A stretch of DNA of 64,000 nt from Phaseolus vulgaris (GCF_000499845.2 NC_023754.2:20090111-20154110), one strand, 5' to 3'; positions 38,146 through 50,975 are shown, counted from the first letter of the stretch. The notes: generated by a model not told the origin, from the letters alone. Translations and numbers: made by a program.

Positions 38146-38800
38146 GAATACTCATTAAGCCAGGAGTGGTTGGAATCAAGAATATGCAAGGGAGTAGTCA
38201 GGAGTGGCTAAATGTCCAAAGAATACTCATTAAGTCAGGAGTGGTTGAAGTCAAAAGTACTCAAGAGAGCAGTCAGGAGTGGTCATTAGCCCGAAAAATC
38301 TCGTTAAGCCAAAAGTCGTTGGATTCAATAATACTTAAAGGAGTAACTAGAAGTCTAAGGAATACTCATTAAGCCAAAACTAGTCGGAATCAAGAATACT
38401 CAAGAGAGTAGCCAGAAGTGGCTAAATACCCAAAGAATACTCATTAAGTCAGGAATGGTTGGAGTCAAGAGTACTAAAGAGAGTAGTCAAGAGTGGTCAT
38501 GTGCCCAAAAAATACTTAAGCCAGAAGTCGTTGGATTCAAGAATACTTAAAGGAGTAACTAGGAGCCTAAAGAATACTCATTAAGCCAAAACTTGTCGGA
38601 ATCAAGAATATTAACGGGAGTAGCCACAACTGAATATGTTCCTAAAGAATACTCGATTAAGCCAAGAACAACTAGATTCAACAATACTCAAGAGATTAAA
38701 GGTGGCTACAAGCTTAAAAAAATACTAAAGGGAATAACAAAAAGTGACTTTTTTTTTATCAGCTAAGAATAACAAGAAGTGACTATAATCCCAAAGAATA
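38146..38800 (+). repeat. higher-order minisatellite, three-subunit repeat of about 213 bp
   Basis: Related subunits start with GAATACTCATTAAG or a close variant and continue with a GTxGTTGGAxTCAAxAxTACT-like block and a GGAGTAxxxAGxAGTGG-like block. They run in the order A (75 bp), B (about 75 bp), C (62-63 bp), then A-B-C again, then a more diverged A and B with a truncated C. A units start at 38146, 38360 and 38572, a spacing of 214 and 212 bp. A matches A better than it matches B or C. The array decays into AATAACAAGAAGTGAC-like pieces by about 38800. No coding role is apparent. Confidence 0.8.
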
Positions 38801-38804
38801 TTTT

Positions 38805-40110
38805 ATTACTTTGCGACAATAATGTGCCTAATAAAAACTCAATCTATTGATTGAGAACTAAATATAAATTGTTGTGAATGAGAAAAATATTAAAACATAT
38901 CAACACCTAATTTCATTTGTAATATCAACACCTAATATCTCCATCACTTTTGTCACCAATAACTCGTAGGTTCACCTAAAATATTCAACCAATAATCTCC
39001 AAAAAACCTATTGTCTCCACTAAGATTAAACCAAGAATCCCCCACAAACTTATTCTCTCTTAACCCCACTCAACCGCACATCTTACCCATCCTATAAACC
39101 ATTTAACTATTCTTATAAGTATATGTAAACAAGTACAATAAGTCCATGTTAATTGATATTTAACTTAAGCTTCATAAAAATTGCAGCATATCCCAAGTGA
39201 AATTTTGTTTTTTAATCAGTGCATAAAGTGAAATTGTGGATATTTGTTTGTCGATTCATTGATACTTGGATATACTGGTTTATATAAGAAATTCATATTT
39301 TATATGTATGCATCAAATTCATATTATTTCTATTATTTATTTCCTCATTTGTCATTTGTATTTGGGTACCTTAGACCTTGCTCTAAGCAAAGCACATATT
39401 TTTCCTAAAGTAACTATTATTCCTCTTTATTACTTCATACCTTTAACCTCAGAGGTAGTCTTGAAGCCAGCATAGTTCTTCTTAATTATTCTGCTTAAAT
39501 TTCATTAACAGACTTTTCAAATTTAGTTTACTGAAAGCTATTTTTATTATTGTTAATTATTTATTAATCCTGGAAGCATCATCTGCTGAATTTGCCATCA
39601 AAATTCACATTTGTCTTGCTTATCTCACTTTGTATTTCACTTTAAGGTCCAAATTTTATTTTGCAGATCATATATGTCAATCTATAGAAGTAAATATACA
39701 AAACAGTGCATTATAAATAACTACTATTATTTTAAGAAAACAATTAAAATATCACTATAGTTTTCCAACGAGATTCATAATACACAGACCTCAGTTAAAC
39801 ACACTAAGCTACTTGAAAAGTAGTCATTAAATGTTCCTATTTCCAACAAGATAAGATGTTGACCCTCTTATGAAATATACATCTCACATATTTATTTTCT
39901 ATTTTTATGTTGACTCCTTCACATAATATTCCTAATCTTCTGGTTTTATAGAGTTGTTTGTTTTATATTTGTTGTAATCTCTTGGGGTTACTTATTTTAG
40001 TTAGGCTAATAATGGTCGATGGTGTTATTGATTGGTTTTTCATCCTTTTTTTTTATACTTATATTCCAGTGTTTTGAATTCTCAGGTTCATGCATCCACT
40101 ATGATCAGTT
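38805..40110. other. intergenic, AT-rich, no gene seen
   Basis: No coding region, large repeat or regulatory pattern could be supported. Confidence 0.45.
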
Positions 40111-40114
40111 TTTT

Positions 40115-40520
40115 TCAGTGTGAAATAGTATACCGGTATGGACCGAACGGTTAATACCACAATTCGACTCCTACGACTGAGTCGATTGGATCCTTTGATC
40201 GAGTCAATCGGCTTCTACGATCGAGCCGATCGGTTCGTGCAGGTCGACCGACATATCCGGTCCATTAACTCTCAAATCAAGGTCAGCAAAATTAAATCAC
40301 CATTAAAAATTAGGTAATACGCTCCTAAGTACGATCCACTTTACTAATCTAACCCAATAAGGTAAATCCATTAAAATAATATAAATAACGCATATTTCAA
40401 GAACAAGGTACGTCATTAATTATTGTACACCTCCGAGTACCTTGTACACCTCCGAGTACCGAACGCTCTTTGTTGACTTGAGCGTCGGACTGCAGGTACT
40501 CCCATTCGGCAGACATTTTT
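40115..40520 (+). mobile_element. solo-LTR-like fragment of the dispersed family
   Basis: A GC-richer block with repeated GATCGAG(T/C)C(A/G)ATCGG pieces leads through AATAATATAAATAACGCATA to TTGACTTGAGCGTCGGACTG and CAGGTACTCCC. The same succession of landmarks, AATATAAATAACACA then GACTTGAGTGTTGGAGTGTC and GCAGGTATC, is found in reverse orientation at 44911-45235. A 20-bp TGTACACCTCCGAGTACCT-type unit is tandemly doubled near 40420-40460. Ends are approximate and no internal domain is present. Confidence 0.5.
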
Positions 40521-40529
40521 CTCAGAGAC

Positions 40530-43000
40530 TAAGCGATCAGGCGACTGAAACATAAAAGAGTAGCACGAAAATTGAAAGAGTAGGTTGAAGTGCGAACTGA
40601 CCGACCAGTAGGAGGGAAAAAAATAAAGTCGATCAACAGTTTTCTAGGTTTCATCTTTCTATCAGGAATAAGAAACAACTTTTGAAATCTGGCTTTTCCA
40701 ATTTGGAGGGCCATTATTTATAACTGATTGGTGTAAAGGACGCTATCCATTGGTTCATAAGCATTGTTGATGGAGTTTGTGTTGAATCGAGCAATAATGA
40801 ATTTAGGGATTCTTCATAACCAATGAGTCCATCCCAAGCATCTATTGGTGGATCTTCCAGTATTAAGGGTAGAAGTTTGTGTTTACACTAGTGATAGGAG
40901 TTTTTAGTTTTTTTGTTCATGACATCACTATTTCTCCTTTTAATTCTAGATGTGTCTTTTAAAAACAGAACAAGTCCAAATCCAAAATAAACAATAAAAA
41001 TAAGTCTATTTGTTATACAAATGTACATGTTCATAACATACTACGTATCAACTGTTTCTTTCTGTAGACAGTTAATATCTGATCAACTACCTATATTGTT
41101 TTAAACTTTAAATTAAAAATAATTAAACTTAATTTTAAAATCATATTCAAAATATGGAAATTTGCATTCCACAACTGAAGATGACACCAGAGTTGCAGGA
41201 GAAGGAGAAATACTGATAAATCCGCGATAAATGTACTAAAATTTTGAAAATATAATTTTGAAAGGGCTTAAAAGAAGAATGGAAAATCAATAAAAAATTA
41301 TAAGTGATTAAAATTATTACTTTTTAATTGATTCGAATTATTTTTTGAAACATTTGATTTGCGATTTAACACTTTGGAATTGATAGTAATTGAACCATTA
41401 ATTATTTAAATATTGTTAGTTATTTGTTATTTTATTTATATATGTGAGTGATCTATATGAGAAGAAACTTAATATGTTTAAATACTTTTTAACCTTAAAC
41501 ACGACTTCATATTTTATTTTTAATTCATTTTTTATGTAAAAAATAATTAATATGTATAAATTTTTTTTAACATTATATATAACATGGAGAGAACACTTTT
41601 TTAATTATTCCAAAATAAATAACAACAATTATTATGAGATAACATTATACTGTCATATATTAATAAGAAGACATATAATAAAATCGTCAAATTAATTCAA
41701 ACCATAAATTAATTTGATTTTTATGTTTAAATCGAACTATATAAATTTTTGTTTGATTCAAATATATTTTTAAAAAATTGAACCAAGCAGTACCATAATT
41801 CTTATATGGAGCCAAAAATAATAAACATAAATTCCAACCGTAAACAATTATATTGAAATTGATACGTAAAGGGAAATTCTTTTTAATTGTTCTCAATTTT
41901 TTTATTTTTTTTATTCTTATATTAATATTTAGTTTTATTAATGTTTATTAAAGAAGTTATATTATTTTTATTTTTAATTTTGTCTAGAACAATTTTTTTA
42001 ATTTAATTTTTTGAAATATATTTTCATTTTTTCAATTTTTTTCACGCACGGTTACTGAAATACACATGCACGGAGCGTCTCTGTTCACCTTACTTATAAT
42101 AATATATTTTTTTGCAAATTATCTCTTGAAACGCTTTCAATAATACAGAAAATTTGAAGTTAAAATTCTGTCTATATTTTTCTATTTTCACATTTTTCAA
42201 TGTATTGAATTTCACATTTTTTTTCTCTCCTTTCAATCTATATAAACATAATTTGAATGAATCCAAACACACTGATGAAAAAAAAGTAGAATGATCCAAA
42301 AATTCCAAACATTCCTTGTAATAATAATACTGTTCTAAATAATAAAAGGTTTTTATGTTTAAAAATCGATAAATATATTTTCATTTGAAATTCATTTATT
42401 AAATAATGTGAAAAAGATCTACTTATTTGACAATATACTAAAACAATTAGTGAGGCATTACTTGACATATTCAATATCTAATTCTAACAACTTATTTAAG
42501 AAAAAAGCAAAGCATTTTTTTTTGACTTGACAAAGCAAAAAAGGGGAGATGATGATGACTCATAGAATAATGACCTTTTAAGGGCTCGTCGTGATTATCA
42601 CAAATTGTTTCTGAAGTTAAGTAGAGTAGGAGAAATGTTATCAAGCAGAAGATACATTTTTTCTGCTATCAATTGAAAATAATTAAGAAAAAAATGTGGG
42701 TCATGTCACGTAGTGTTCATTAGAAGTTAGGTTTGTGAGAAGTGACAAAATAATGAAAAGGAAAATCATTGCCAAAACATTGACCTTCCACATTAAACCG
42801 TGCCAGCACTTTATACCAATTCCTGTGGTCCCCAAACCATGATGAATGGAATCCCTCGTTTTAATTATACACAAATAAAACCGATCAAAATCTTACTGCA
42901 TACTACTTGGTAGTAGTAATAATATTTTTTGAAAAAATCAACCTTCAATTTGGAGTGTTAGAACAATAGAATGTGATGGATGGAACCCATCTTCAACAAC
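40530..43000. other. intergenic, AT-rich, no gene seen
   Basis: No coding region is supported on either strand. Confidence 0.5.
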
Positions 43001-43004
43001 CCAA

Positions 43005-43121
43005 CCATAAAAAATTATATAAAAGCTAGGGATTTGTACTTTTTTTATATGTTATTGAACTAGCCATAAGAAATTATATAAAAACCAGGGATTTGTATTT
43101 TTTTATGCTATTGTTCTAGCT
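43005..43121 (+). repeat. two-copy tandem duplication, period 59 bp
   Basis: The unit CCATAARAAATTATATAAAA followed by a C(T/C)AGGGATTTGTA block and a T run occurs at 43005 and 43064 with a handful of differences. Confidence 0.75.
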
Positions 43122-44030
43122 AAAAAGATGTTTTCCAACTAAGATGTCTTCCCAACTAGAAGATTTATTTTGGTCAGAAAGAATAATTTCCACTCGAGTT
43201 GTTCTTATGTCCTTGAGTTTAATTCATTCTCCTTTCTTGTAAAGCTCTTCTTTCTCTCTTTCTCCTCGTTACTACTCCTGTTTCTAATTATATTTTGAAA
43301 TGAATCTATATCCTACATATCTTGTAAATCTCCCAAATCACCACTTCCTCCTACTAAAAGTTTATTAATTCCAGAAATCGACATCAGAACAAGAACCATC
43401 TCTTCTCACTGTATAATTGGACTCAGTATTTTATAATAAAAAAACTCCTTTGCCGGCAACTTGTTTTGTTGCCATTAATTTATCTATTGTCTCCTTCTTA
43501 AGAAAGAAGAACATGAACGATGAGTAATAATTCCATCAATATGACAAAATTAGGAATTACATTTGGTTTCATCTTAAGCTTGTACTGAAAGTCAATCAAA
43601 TTTGCCAAAACTAAAAAGCTTGTACTTGGATTTCGAAATAAAATTCCGAAGCCCAACGAAATCTCATAGTAAAGCGTGTAAAATTCAATTAAAAAATTTC
43701 CACATCTGTGTATAGGCATGCGTGAAGAGAAATAAACCATAAAATAAATCTGTTTTTGCTTCATCAAAATTATGAACAGTGCAGAAAGTTGACCTAGTTA
43801 TTTTGGCGAGTGAAAGTAAAAAATGAAAAATAGAAAAACTAAAGAATGTAAGAAGTAAATAGTAATTAATAGCAATAAAATGATGATGAATGAGTGACAT
43901 TCACATTAATTATTTATCAGCAATAGGACAATACATAATAATAAACAAACATTGAATATCATCACCATGTGTACAACGAAACGCGAATACGAAACATTAA
44001 AAAAAAGGAAAAAAAAAAGAGAATAATAAT

Positions 44031-44345
44031 TTAGCTTCTGCACCTGGTGATGGCGCTGCAGCCACGGCTGTAGGGGTTGGCCTGAGCGCCAGGCTGGCAA
44101 TTGTAGTAGGAGGCGCCGCGGCGAGAGCAGGGCACAGTGTTCCTCTGGAGCGCACCGTAGCTTATGTACTTCGTGGTGGCTAAGATGCGCCGGCTGATCT
44201 CGCTGTCCAGCTGGAACTCTTCATCCATGGAGGGCATCCACATCATTTCCATGCCCAGCGCTCCCGCCTCCGCTGTCGGCGACGCAGATAGGACCAGAAC
44301 GGTGGCGCAAATCGCCAGGAAGAGCCACGAACACGAGTTTGCCAT
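44031..44345 (-). CDS. RALF peptide hormone precursor (RALF23/33 type)
   Basis: Intronless, 104 residues, the usual length for a RALF preproprotein. Residues 1 to about 27 are a signal peptide. An acidic propeptide follows, then the dibasic subtilase (S1P) site RRIL at 52-55, and the mature peptide with the receptor-binding YISY motif (60-63), the NTVPCSRRGASYYNC block and PYSRGCSAITRCRS at the end. The four cysteines at 73, 83, 96 and 102 form the two conserved disulfides. Such peptides are secreted, bind CrRLK1L receptor kinases of the FERONIA type with LLG co-receptors, raise apoplastic pH and modulate growth and immunity. RRILA plus YISY places it with the RALF1/23/33 group; the exact orthologue cannot be fixed from one gene. 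Its GC content is higher than that of the surrounding DNA. No lesion is visible. Confidence 0.95.
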   Translation of the reverse strand: MANSCSWLFLAICATVLVLSASPTAEAGALGMEMMWMPSMDEEFQLDSEISRRILATTKYISYGALQRNTVPCSRRGASYYNCQPGAQANPYSRGCSAITRCRS

Positions 44346-44560
44346 TGATGTTTGTTTCTTCGTTTGCTGAGATTGTTCGCCTTGTTTTCGTTGATGGAAT
44401 GAATGAACCTTCCGAGGAGCTCACGATAACAATGCTTCTCTCTGTCTCTTCCTTCTTGCTTTGGTTTTGCAGAGTAACGGCAGCATTATCAGCAACCAGT
44501 TTAAAAGACCCTCGCGTTCAACATTGACACTCGACTACCCTTTATTTACATTCCTGCCAT
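44346..44560 (-). promoter_or_regulatory. 5' UTR and core promoter of the RALF gene
   Basis: The minus strand has a purine-rich leader (AAGAAGGAAGAGACAGAGAG) upstream of the ATG and a TAAATAAAG TATA-like box near 44540-44548. This would place the transcription start near 44510. Position and composition only. Confidence 0.3.
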
Positions 44561-44910
44561 TCCCGTAAGAAAAATAAAATAAACATATTTGTAAATTTTG
44601 TGATTCATTGACTCTTGAGAGAAGTTCAATGCACCGAGGTTTTCAAAATCATTTATGATGTGAAATCTAAATTTTTGTGATTAATTAATTATACATATAA
44701 CTATTTATTGTATTTACATTGTCATCTATTTTCAAAATAATATATATATATTATCAAATAGGTAACAAATAATATATATATATATATAATCAAATAGGTT
44801 GTTATCTAGAGAACGATTCATTTTGGTTATACTTCTGGTCAGTCACTACTATTTTGAGCTTTCTGTTTTTTTTTTCTCCTTTCAGTAGTCTGGTTTCACA
44901 GGTAGAAATG

Positions 44911-45235
44911 ATACCTGCAGAAGACACTCCAACACTCAAGTCAGTCAAAGTGTCAGAGTACGGTAGATAATGACATATTTGATCATTAGAATTTGTGTTA
45001 TTTATATTACTTAATGGACCTTTGTTGGTGGACCGGATTAGGAGGTTAGTTCACGTTTAGAGTTGTATTAAACAACCCTTAATCGTGGATTAACCCTATT
45101 AACTTGGTTAATCCATGACTCGTCGCTAAAGATCGATCGGTCACATGTTATCACGTGACCTTCTCATCATAGTTGATTGGTGAAGTTCCTGATCGAGTCA
45201 CTTCGTCCTAGTACAATATAAATAAATAAATATAT
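44911..45235 (-). mobile_element. solo-LTR-like fragment of the dispersed family (reverse copy)
   Basis: Read on the minus strand it starts TGTACTAGGACGAAGTGACT next to an ATTTATTTATTT microsatellite and passes through AGTAATATAAATAACACA. It ends in GACTTGAGTGTTGGAGTGTC and CTGCAGGTATC. Landmark order matches 40115-40520. The TG start and clear microsatellite edge suggest this is a near-complete LTR without its internal part. Confidence 0.5.
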
Positions 45236-45299
45236 ATATATATAATATTTGTAATAATTATTTTAAAAAGATTAAAAATTTCTTAATCGGTTCAATTAA

Positions 45300-48200
45300 A
45301 CTCTAGGTTTTATAACATCATTATTACCTTTATCTAAAAGCAACTTTTAGCAGTATATGTTTGAAAACAGATGATAAAAAGAAAGTTCCACTTACATGCA
45401 GTAGTTAAACACCGCATGCGACATATAAAACAGGTATTTCTTCTAACCACAACCATATTCTATGATCTGTGCATTAGTTTTATATTCACCTGCTACTCCA
45501 ACAATCAATTTTCAAATGTTGTAAAGTATCTCTTTTAAGAATATATAATTTTAATGAATACCAGGTAAGGGTTTTCATTGATAGAGATAAAGTTTTGAAG
45601 ACTTGTTCACTGCAATGCAATGATGGATAACAGCTAAGTTTCTCATGTAAGCCAAGAGAATAACTAACTAGTAATTGAATAATACAAGTGTGGCATTCAG
45701 AAGGTGGGAACAGAGTCAAGTAACAAATTTATTCCATTTCAGATTATGAGTGTCTCGTCTCTCGTGTTTTTCTCATTTGAAGTGTCCTCTCAATGATTTT
45801 TTAATAATTAAAACTTTTATTTTCTCAAATTTTGTGTGTTAATAGATTGCAAAGTTAAATTTTGTAGAAGCTAAGGTACTTTGCTACCACCTAAAAGCTT
45901 GCAAACCATATGGGCCACAAATAACATATATTAGCCAGGATGAGATTCCCTCAATCACAAATAACTAACTAAATTGATTAAACCTCATTCTAAGAAAGTT
46001 GATAGCTGAGATCGTGTTAAATATAAGAGTTCAACTCATTTTTGTAAATAATTTCATCAATATCATATACATACTAACACTTATTACACTTAATTATACT
46101 TAATTATTAAAGACCGAATGTTAATCATAGACCATTAAAAGACCTTTGTCTAATACTCCTTTAACATTTCAATAGAAAACCAGATTCTCAAACACATGTT
46201 AAAATAATTTATATTCCCACACCAAATGCTCCAACCAATTTCTTCCATTCCCCATGCTACAATAGCACAAAATATTTTCAATTTCAATTTAAACACACTT
46301 CTGCATTGGGGTTAGTTTATCATGTATACTTTCAGAAACTGTTTTTATCTAAATAAGATACTTCAAAATTTCAAATTAACAACCAAAATTTACTATATAA
46401 TTAACGAGAATGAAGATTGAAAATATCTAAAAATAGAACGTGACTTTTTTTATTATTAGTTCTTTTGTTTTAATCGTGATTGAGAAAAGAAACCAAAATT
46501 TAAAATGTCTTGAAAAATAAAATAAAAGAATTCATACAATCTTTATTATATTTTTTTCTATATGTTAACTTCAGCGCTTTCTTCTTCTTGGAGACAAGAA
46601 CATTCACCTCCACTCCTAAGTTTGGTTTAATATTCGGCTATCCACAACACGTTATCTTTTCATATATATATAAAAATAGTGCGCATTTATAAATTGAAAT
46701 ATTTCAAAAACATGTTATGAGGTACTTTTGTCAAAATAAATGTATTAATTAATACAAAAGCTCTGTAACTGTAAGTGATTTCAATCCCTAAATTTATCAA
46801 AAAAATTCCCTGTAATAACATTCTAAAATAGAATAATGTTTAAAATATAAAGTGAAAGTTTCAAAACGAAAATGGTGACTGGTGAGAATCATACCACTTA
46901 ATCATCTCAACTTTTTTTTCCACTTTAGAGGATCCTTTCCTTTCCCAACCCCCCTTGTCTGGCTTCATCCATTGAGATTGTTTATGCATTTTTTTTTCTG
47001 TTCTATACCTCATTTTCAGTAATCAGGGATTAAAGATTTATAATGCACCATGCAATGTATAACAAATACTAGAAAAAAGAATAAAGAAACTCCTATTCGA
47101 ACAAACTTTTAATTCATTAGTTGTAGTTTTCTTAGAATGTCCATTACTTTTGACAAAGTCACAAAAATTATATAGTATTTTTGTGTACAATGCAAAAAAT
47201 ATGTAATGACATTCAATCCTTTTGCCCTTTTGGGTGCTAACTTCCTATTTAGTTAATTAAGATTTAGAACATATCTATCTTTTACCTTTTATGTAATATT
47301 AATTTTTATTTATTAATTGTAAAATATCTTTATCTTTGATTTTAGAACTGTATCTTTATTTTTAGTCAATTTGAAATCAACAATAAGATGAGATAAATCA
47401 ACAAAACAAAATAAGACTACAATGCCTCAATTACTCAAATATGGATATTGATTATGGTTTAACTTTATTTCACCAATTTTTATATTATGGTTATGGGAAA
47501 TGGCCTTGGAAGTTATATCTATTGTATATAACACTCAGCCCCATCATTTTAACAGTTGTTTTGGTATTATATGTTAAAGAAAAGGAGGGAGGAAGGGTTG
47601 TTATTGGTTCAACTTCATTTTGGTTGAAAGTGTGTATGTTATTGGTCGAAGGAAGACATTAAGACAGAAGGTTAGCATCAAGTCACAAAGTTGTTTAGGC
47701 ATAATGAGGAGTGATTGGAAGTGGTACCAAATCCAGCCCCTTTGTTGTCCTATGGTGGCTCCACCATGGTGCACTTAAGATTCAGAAAGTTTACCAGAAA
47801 AAACGACTACATACCAGTCTTTTATATTGCAACTCTGACCTGCACACACATAATTGAATTTTTCCCTCTATGATAGTACCGTGGATTCTGAAATTCAGTC
47901 CCAAGTATAATAGCATTACTGAGAAATACAGAGCACACCATATGTGTGCAGTGTAGAAAAATTGACAAGATTTTCAGCAATTTAAGTCTTAAAAAATTAA
48001 AATTAAAATTTAATTTAATTTTACAACTTATAAAATAATCTGAAAATTTATACATATGAAACTACATATTTTTCTTAATTAACGTTAGATCAATATCTAT
48101 TCATATACAATAATTTTATATGTTTTTTCTTTTTCATACACGTTCGTTTTTACATGCCCAACAATTTATTTATGCTAGTCCCACAAAAGAACAGAAAAAT

Positions 48201-49370
48201 AGTGCTGGAGAAAAAAAGGTATGAGTCATAAAAGAGAGGAACACAGTATGAACAAAATGTGTTTGGGTTGACAGCAATTTTTGAAAGCGACATGAAGATG
48301 TAATGCTGATGGGAAAATAGGTTTTATTGGCATTGTGACAGCAATAGTGTGATGATTTTTTTGAAAGGGGCATGAAGAGTTATTTGGTATTTATTTAATA
48401 GAGAAGCAGATGTAGATGGAGAAATAGTTAGTGAAGAATAAAAAGTGAAATCTGAGAAGTGGAAAGAGAGAAAGAGAAGAGTGGTTGGGAGAAGAGGGAT
48501 TGGGACCCGCACACATCTCTCTGGCAGAGGGTGTTTACGCGTTCCAAAGCTACCAGCTGCCATATCATGAAATCAAGAAATCAAATGCTCTAAGTAATGT
48601 TTTTTTCTTTCGTCAATCATCAATGCTTATTTTATTTCAGGGAAACGTCACCTCTCTAATCACTAATTTATACTATTTTTTATCACACTCGCTCGAAGGA
48701 GACAGGGAGGGACGCCAATAATTTGCAGTCAAACTTTCACTATTCCTTTTGCATTCAAATTAAACAGTATTCTGTTTCCTGTACATCATAGAATTGATAT
48801 TTTCGATTGTTAAGATTTTAAAATCACTTCTCAAACTAAGGATCTTCACTTAAATTAGGGAAACAAAAGTATTTAACTCCCCTAAATTTTACCTATTTTA
48901 TAAATTTATTGAGGTATAGTATATATAGCTAACCTTAACCCTGTGTTTGGATCCGATGCCATATGGAAGAGCGGGGAATCATGGCGTGTGTTAATTTGGG
49001 TATCCCTGCAAGCAAAGAAGAATATCTTAGAAGAAAAATCATACTTTAAGATTAAAGTTTCTGCACGTCCATATAGAATTTTTAGAATTCTAAGCTTACA
49101 TTTCAAAATAACTCATTTCGAGATAAATTGGGCGTGCTCCTGAAAATTTATCAAGTGCAAGAATAAACACCCTATACCTTAATATACATGTTATAACACT
49201 AACTAAAAGAAAGTCACCACAATGTGCCCAAATAGGATATTATTACTCAAAATGTCTCATTTCTGTCCTACAAAAATCCCATTCAGTCTTAGCTCCTACA
49301 TATTCACAGAACAGGGAACCATTTCATGAACAGTATTATTCTTATGTCAACTGTGTGCATGTATTTTATC
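45300..49370. other. intergenic, no gene supported
   Basis: I found no convincing exon on either strand. A CT/GA-rich patch at 48440-48530 resembles a leader sequence but has no gene attached. Small A/T runs and short duplications occur. Confidence 0.4.
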
Positions 49371-49589
49371 AAACTCGGAGGCGGATCGAAGAGGAGAAAA
49401 AAATCGTAACTCGGAGATCGTAATTCGACTTGAAAGAGTTATTATTTGAGTTTATATATAAGATAATTCATGAAACGGTCCAAATATATCATTTTGATAA
49501 GCTATGATTTTTATTTAGGATAAGAAAATGTGTTGGAGAAGAAAATAATTGTAATTTTTTAAATGGGTCCAAAAAACCTAATTTTGAGT

Positions 49590-49905
49590 AAGCTGTGAAT
49601 TTTATTTAGGGTTTCAGAGAGTAAACTGTGAATTTTATTTAGGGTTCCAACTGCACATAACAGAGCACATTCCATATTTAAATTTTGAATTAGGTTTTAT
49701 TAGGTTAAAATTAAAATGGGCCTTAGGCCCAAAATTATGTCTCTTAAAATTTAGGCGCATCTCTTCCTTCCTTATGCGCGGCGGCGCGCCACAGCTCCTT
49801 CTTCATGTTACGTCGACGTCACAGCATGCGTTTGCGGTGGTGCGCGAAGGCGGCAGCGAGCACGAGCGGCGCATTAGGGTTTTTTTTGGACCGCGTCATT
49901 GATGA
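49590..49905 (+). promoter_or_regulatory. orphan promoter-like stretch: site II pair plus telo-box-like motif
   Basis: Near 49715-49733 an inverted pair TGGGCCTTAGGCCCA forms two site II elements. It is preceded by two direct copies of CTGTGAATTTTATTTAGGGTT (about 49590 and 49623) and followed by a CpG-rich leader-like stretch (GCGCGGCGGCGCGCC) and TTAGGGTTTT, a telo-box-like motif in reverse. Site II with telo-box is typical of plant ribosomal-protein and other housekeeping promoters. No reading frame follows; a repeat begins at about 49905. It may be a promoter cut off from its gene, or part of a larger LTR. Confidence 0.3.
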
Positions 49906-50975
49906 CTTTTTACGGCAAGTGCACCGTGTTTGTCAGAAGTAATAATTGTCCCTAAGGACGAATATCGATCCCACAAGGAACAATGAATTATCAAGTACAA
50001 TAATCGCTAAATATAAAAATAGAACAATTAAAAAGGTTTTGAATTAATTGTGTTGGCACTGATCAATAAGAAAACAGACAAAGAATTAGTTTCATCTCTC
50101 TCACTCTCAAGTATTTTGATTAGCATGTCAATATTAAGTTCTTTGATTGAAATTGATGCCCGTATAAAAATCATTTATATCGATTCCTCGCATATAAAAT
50201 CCTTAAGAATGTCCCCTAACTATCGATCCCTCACATAATTATAAGAACAACTTAGAACGAAGCTCAGACGTTTAATAGCAATTAACATTTCAAGTCTATT
50301 CCTAGCACTCAAATATGTTAAGTATTGTTGTTTAGGTCTGAACCCTAAAAATACCTCCCGGTCAGATTTAAGATTATCAATTTGTCACGGAAAATTAAAA
50401 GTAAAACAACAATACCAATAATCAATCAAGAACTGAATATTAATATATAAGATATCACCTCAATACATAAAAGTTTGAGCAGATTACTCCCAATCCCAAA
50501 GGTAGAATTAGCCACGCATACTTCTAGCACCTTCCATTCTCCCAATTGGGTTACAATTCACTCTATGGTGTTTTCCTCTCAATCTGGCACCCTAAGGTTG
50601 AACTTCTAGCCCTCTATTTATCCTAGTTTTCTAAGGTTAGGTTGTTTATTGTGTCGTGCTAACGAGCTAAATGATAAACATAAAAAAGGCCCAATCTTTC
50701 TTTGTATCCTTTTCCATTATGGGACCTTCTATCTTTATCTTTTTAGCTCAAATCATTTATCTTTAATCCAAATCTCCAATCTTCTTTAGAAATCTGCAAT
50801 TAACACCAAATTTGGGAATAAAATACTCTTATTCAAATAAAGATCATAAAAAATGTAAAAAGGTATAAATTCATAAATTAGGGATTATTTTATATGTAAA
50901 TTAGCAATAAATCCTCATAAGTGTCTATATTTTAATATGAAATATTACTGAAATTAGACACTTATCAGTCATGGA
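49905..50975 (+). repeat. interspersed repeat of about 1 kb, unclassified
   Basis: The segment begins ACTTTTTACGGCAAGTGCAC, continues with GTCAGAAGTAATAATTG and ATATCGATCCCACAAGGAAC, and ends near AATTAGACACTTATCAG. This beginning resembles a repeat that recurs widely in plant genomes and is usually attributed to LTR-retrotransposon sequence. That attribution is from memory and was not tested here. No coding domain, clear terminal inverted repeat or target duplication was found, and the boundaries are approximate. Confidence 0.35.

Noticed and set aside
38136..38372. 78-codon plus-strand frame with an internal duplicated peptide
   Set aside because: The duplication is that of the minisatellite units; the frame is closed in later units of the same array.
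38146..38800. Regularly spaced repeats considered as a CRISPR-like array
   Set aside because: Units are contiguous and diverged, with no unique spacers and no cas genes, in a plant nuclear context.
45486..45719. 77-codon minus-strand frame
   Set aside because: No recognisable domain, poor codon pattern, no supporting splice sites or neighbouring exons.
48324..48721. Short frames around a CT/GA-rich patch, considered as a gene start or microRNA precursor
   Set aside because: No conserved protein pattern, and no known plant microRNA sequence or clear hairpin arm pair was recognised.
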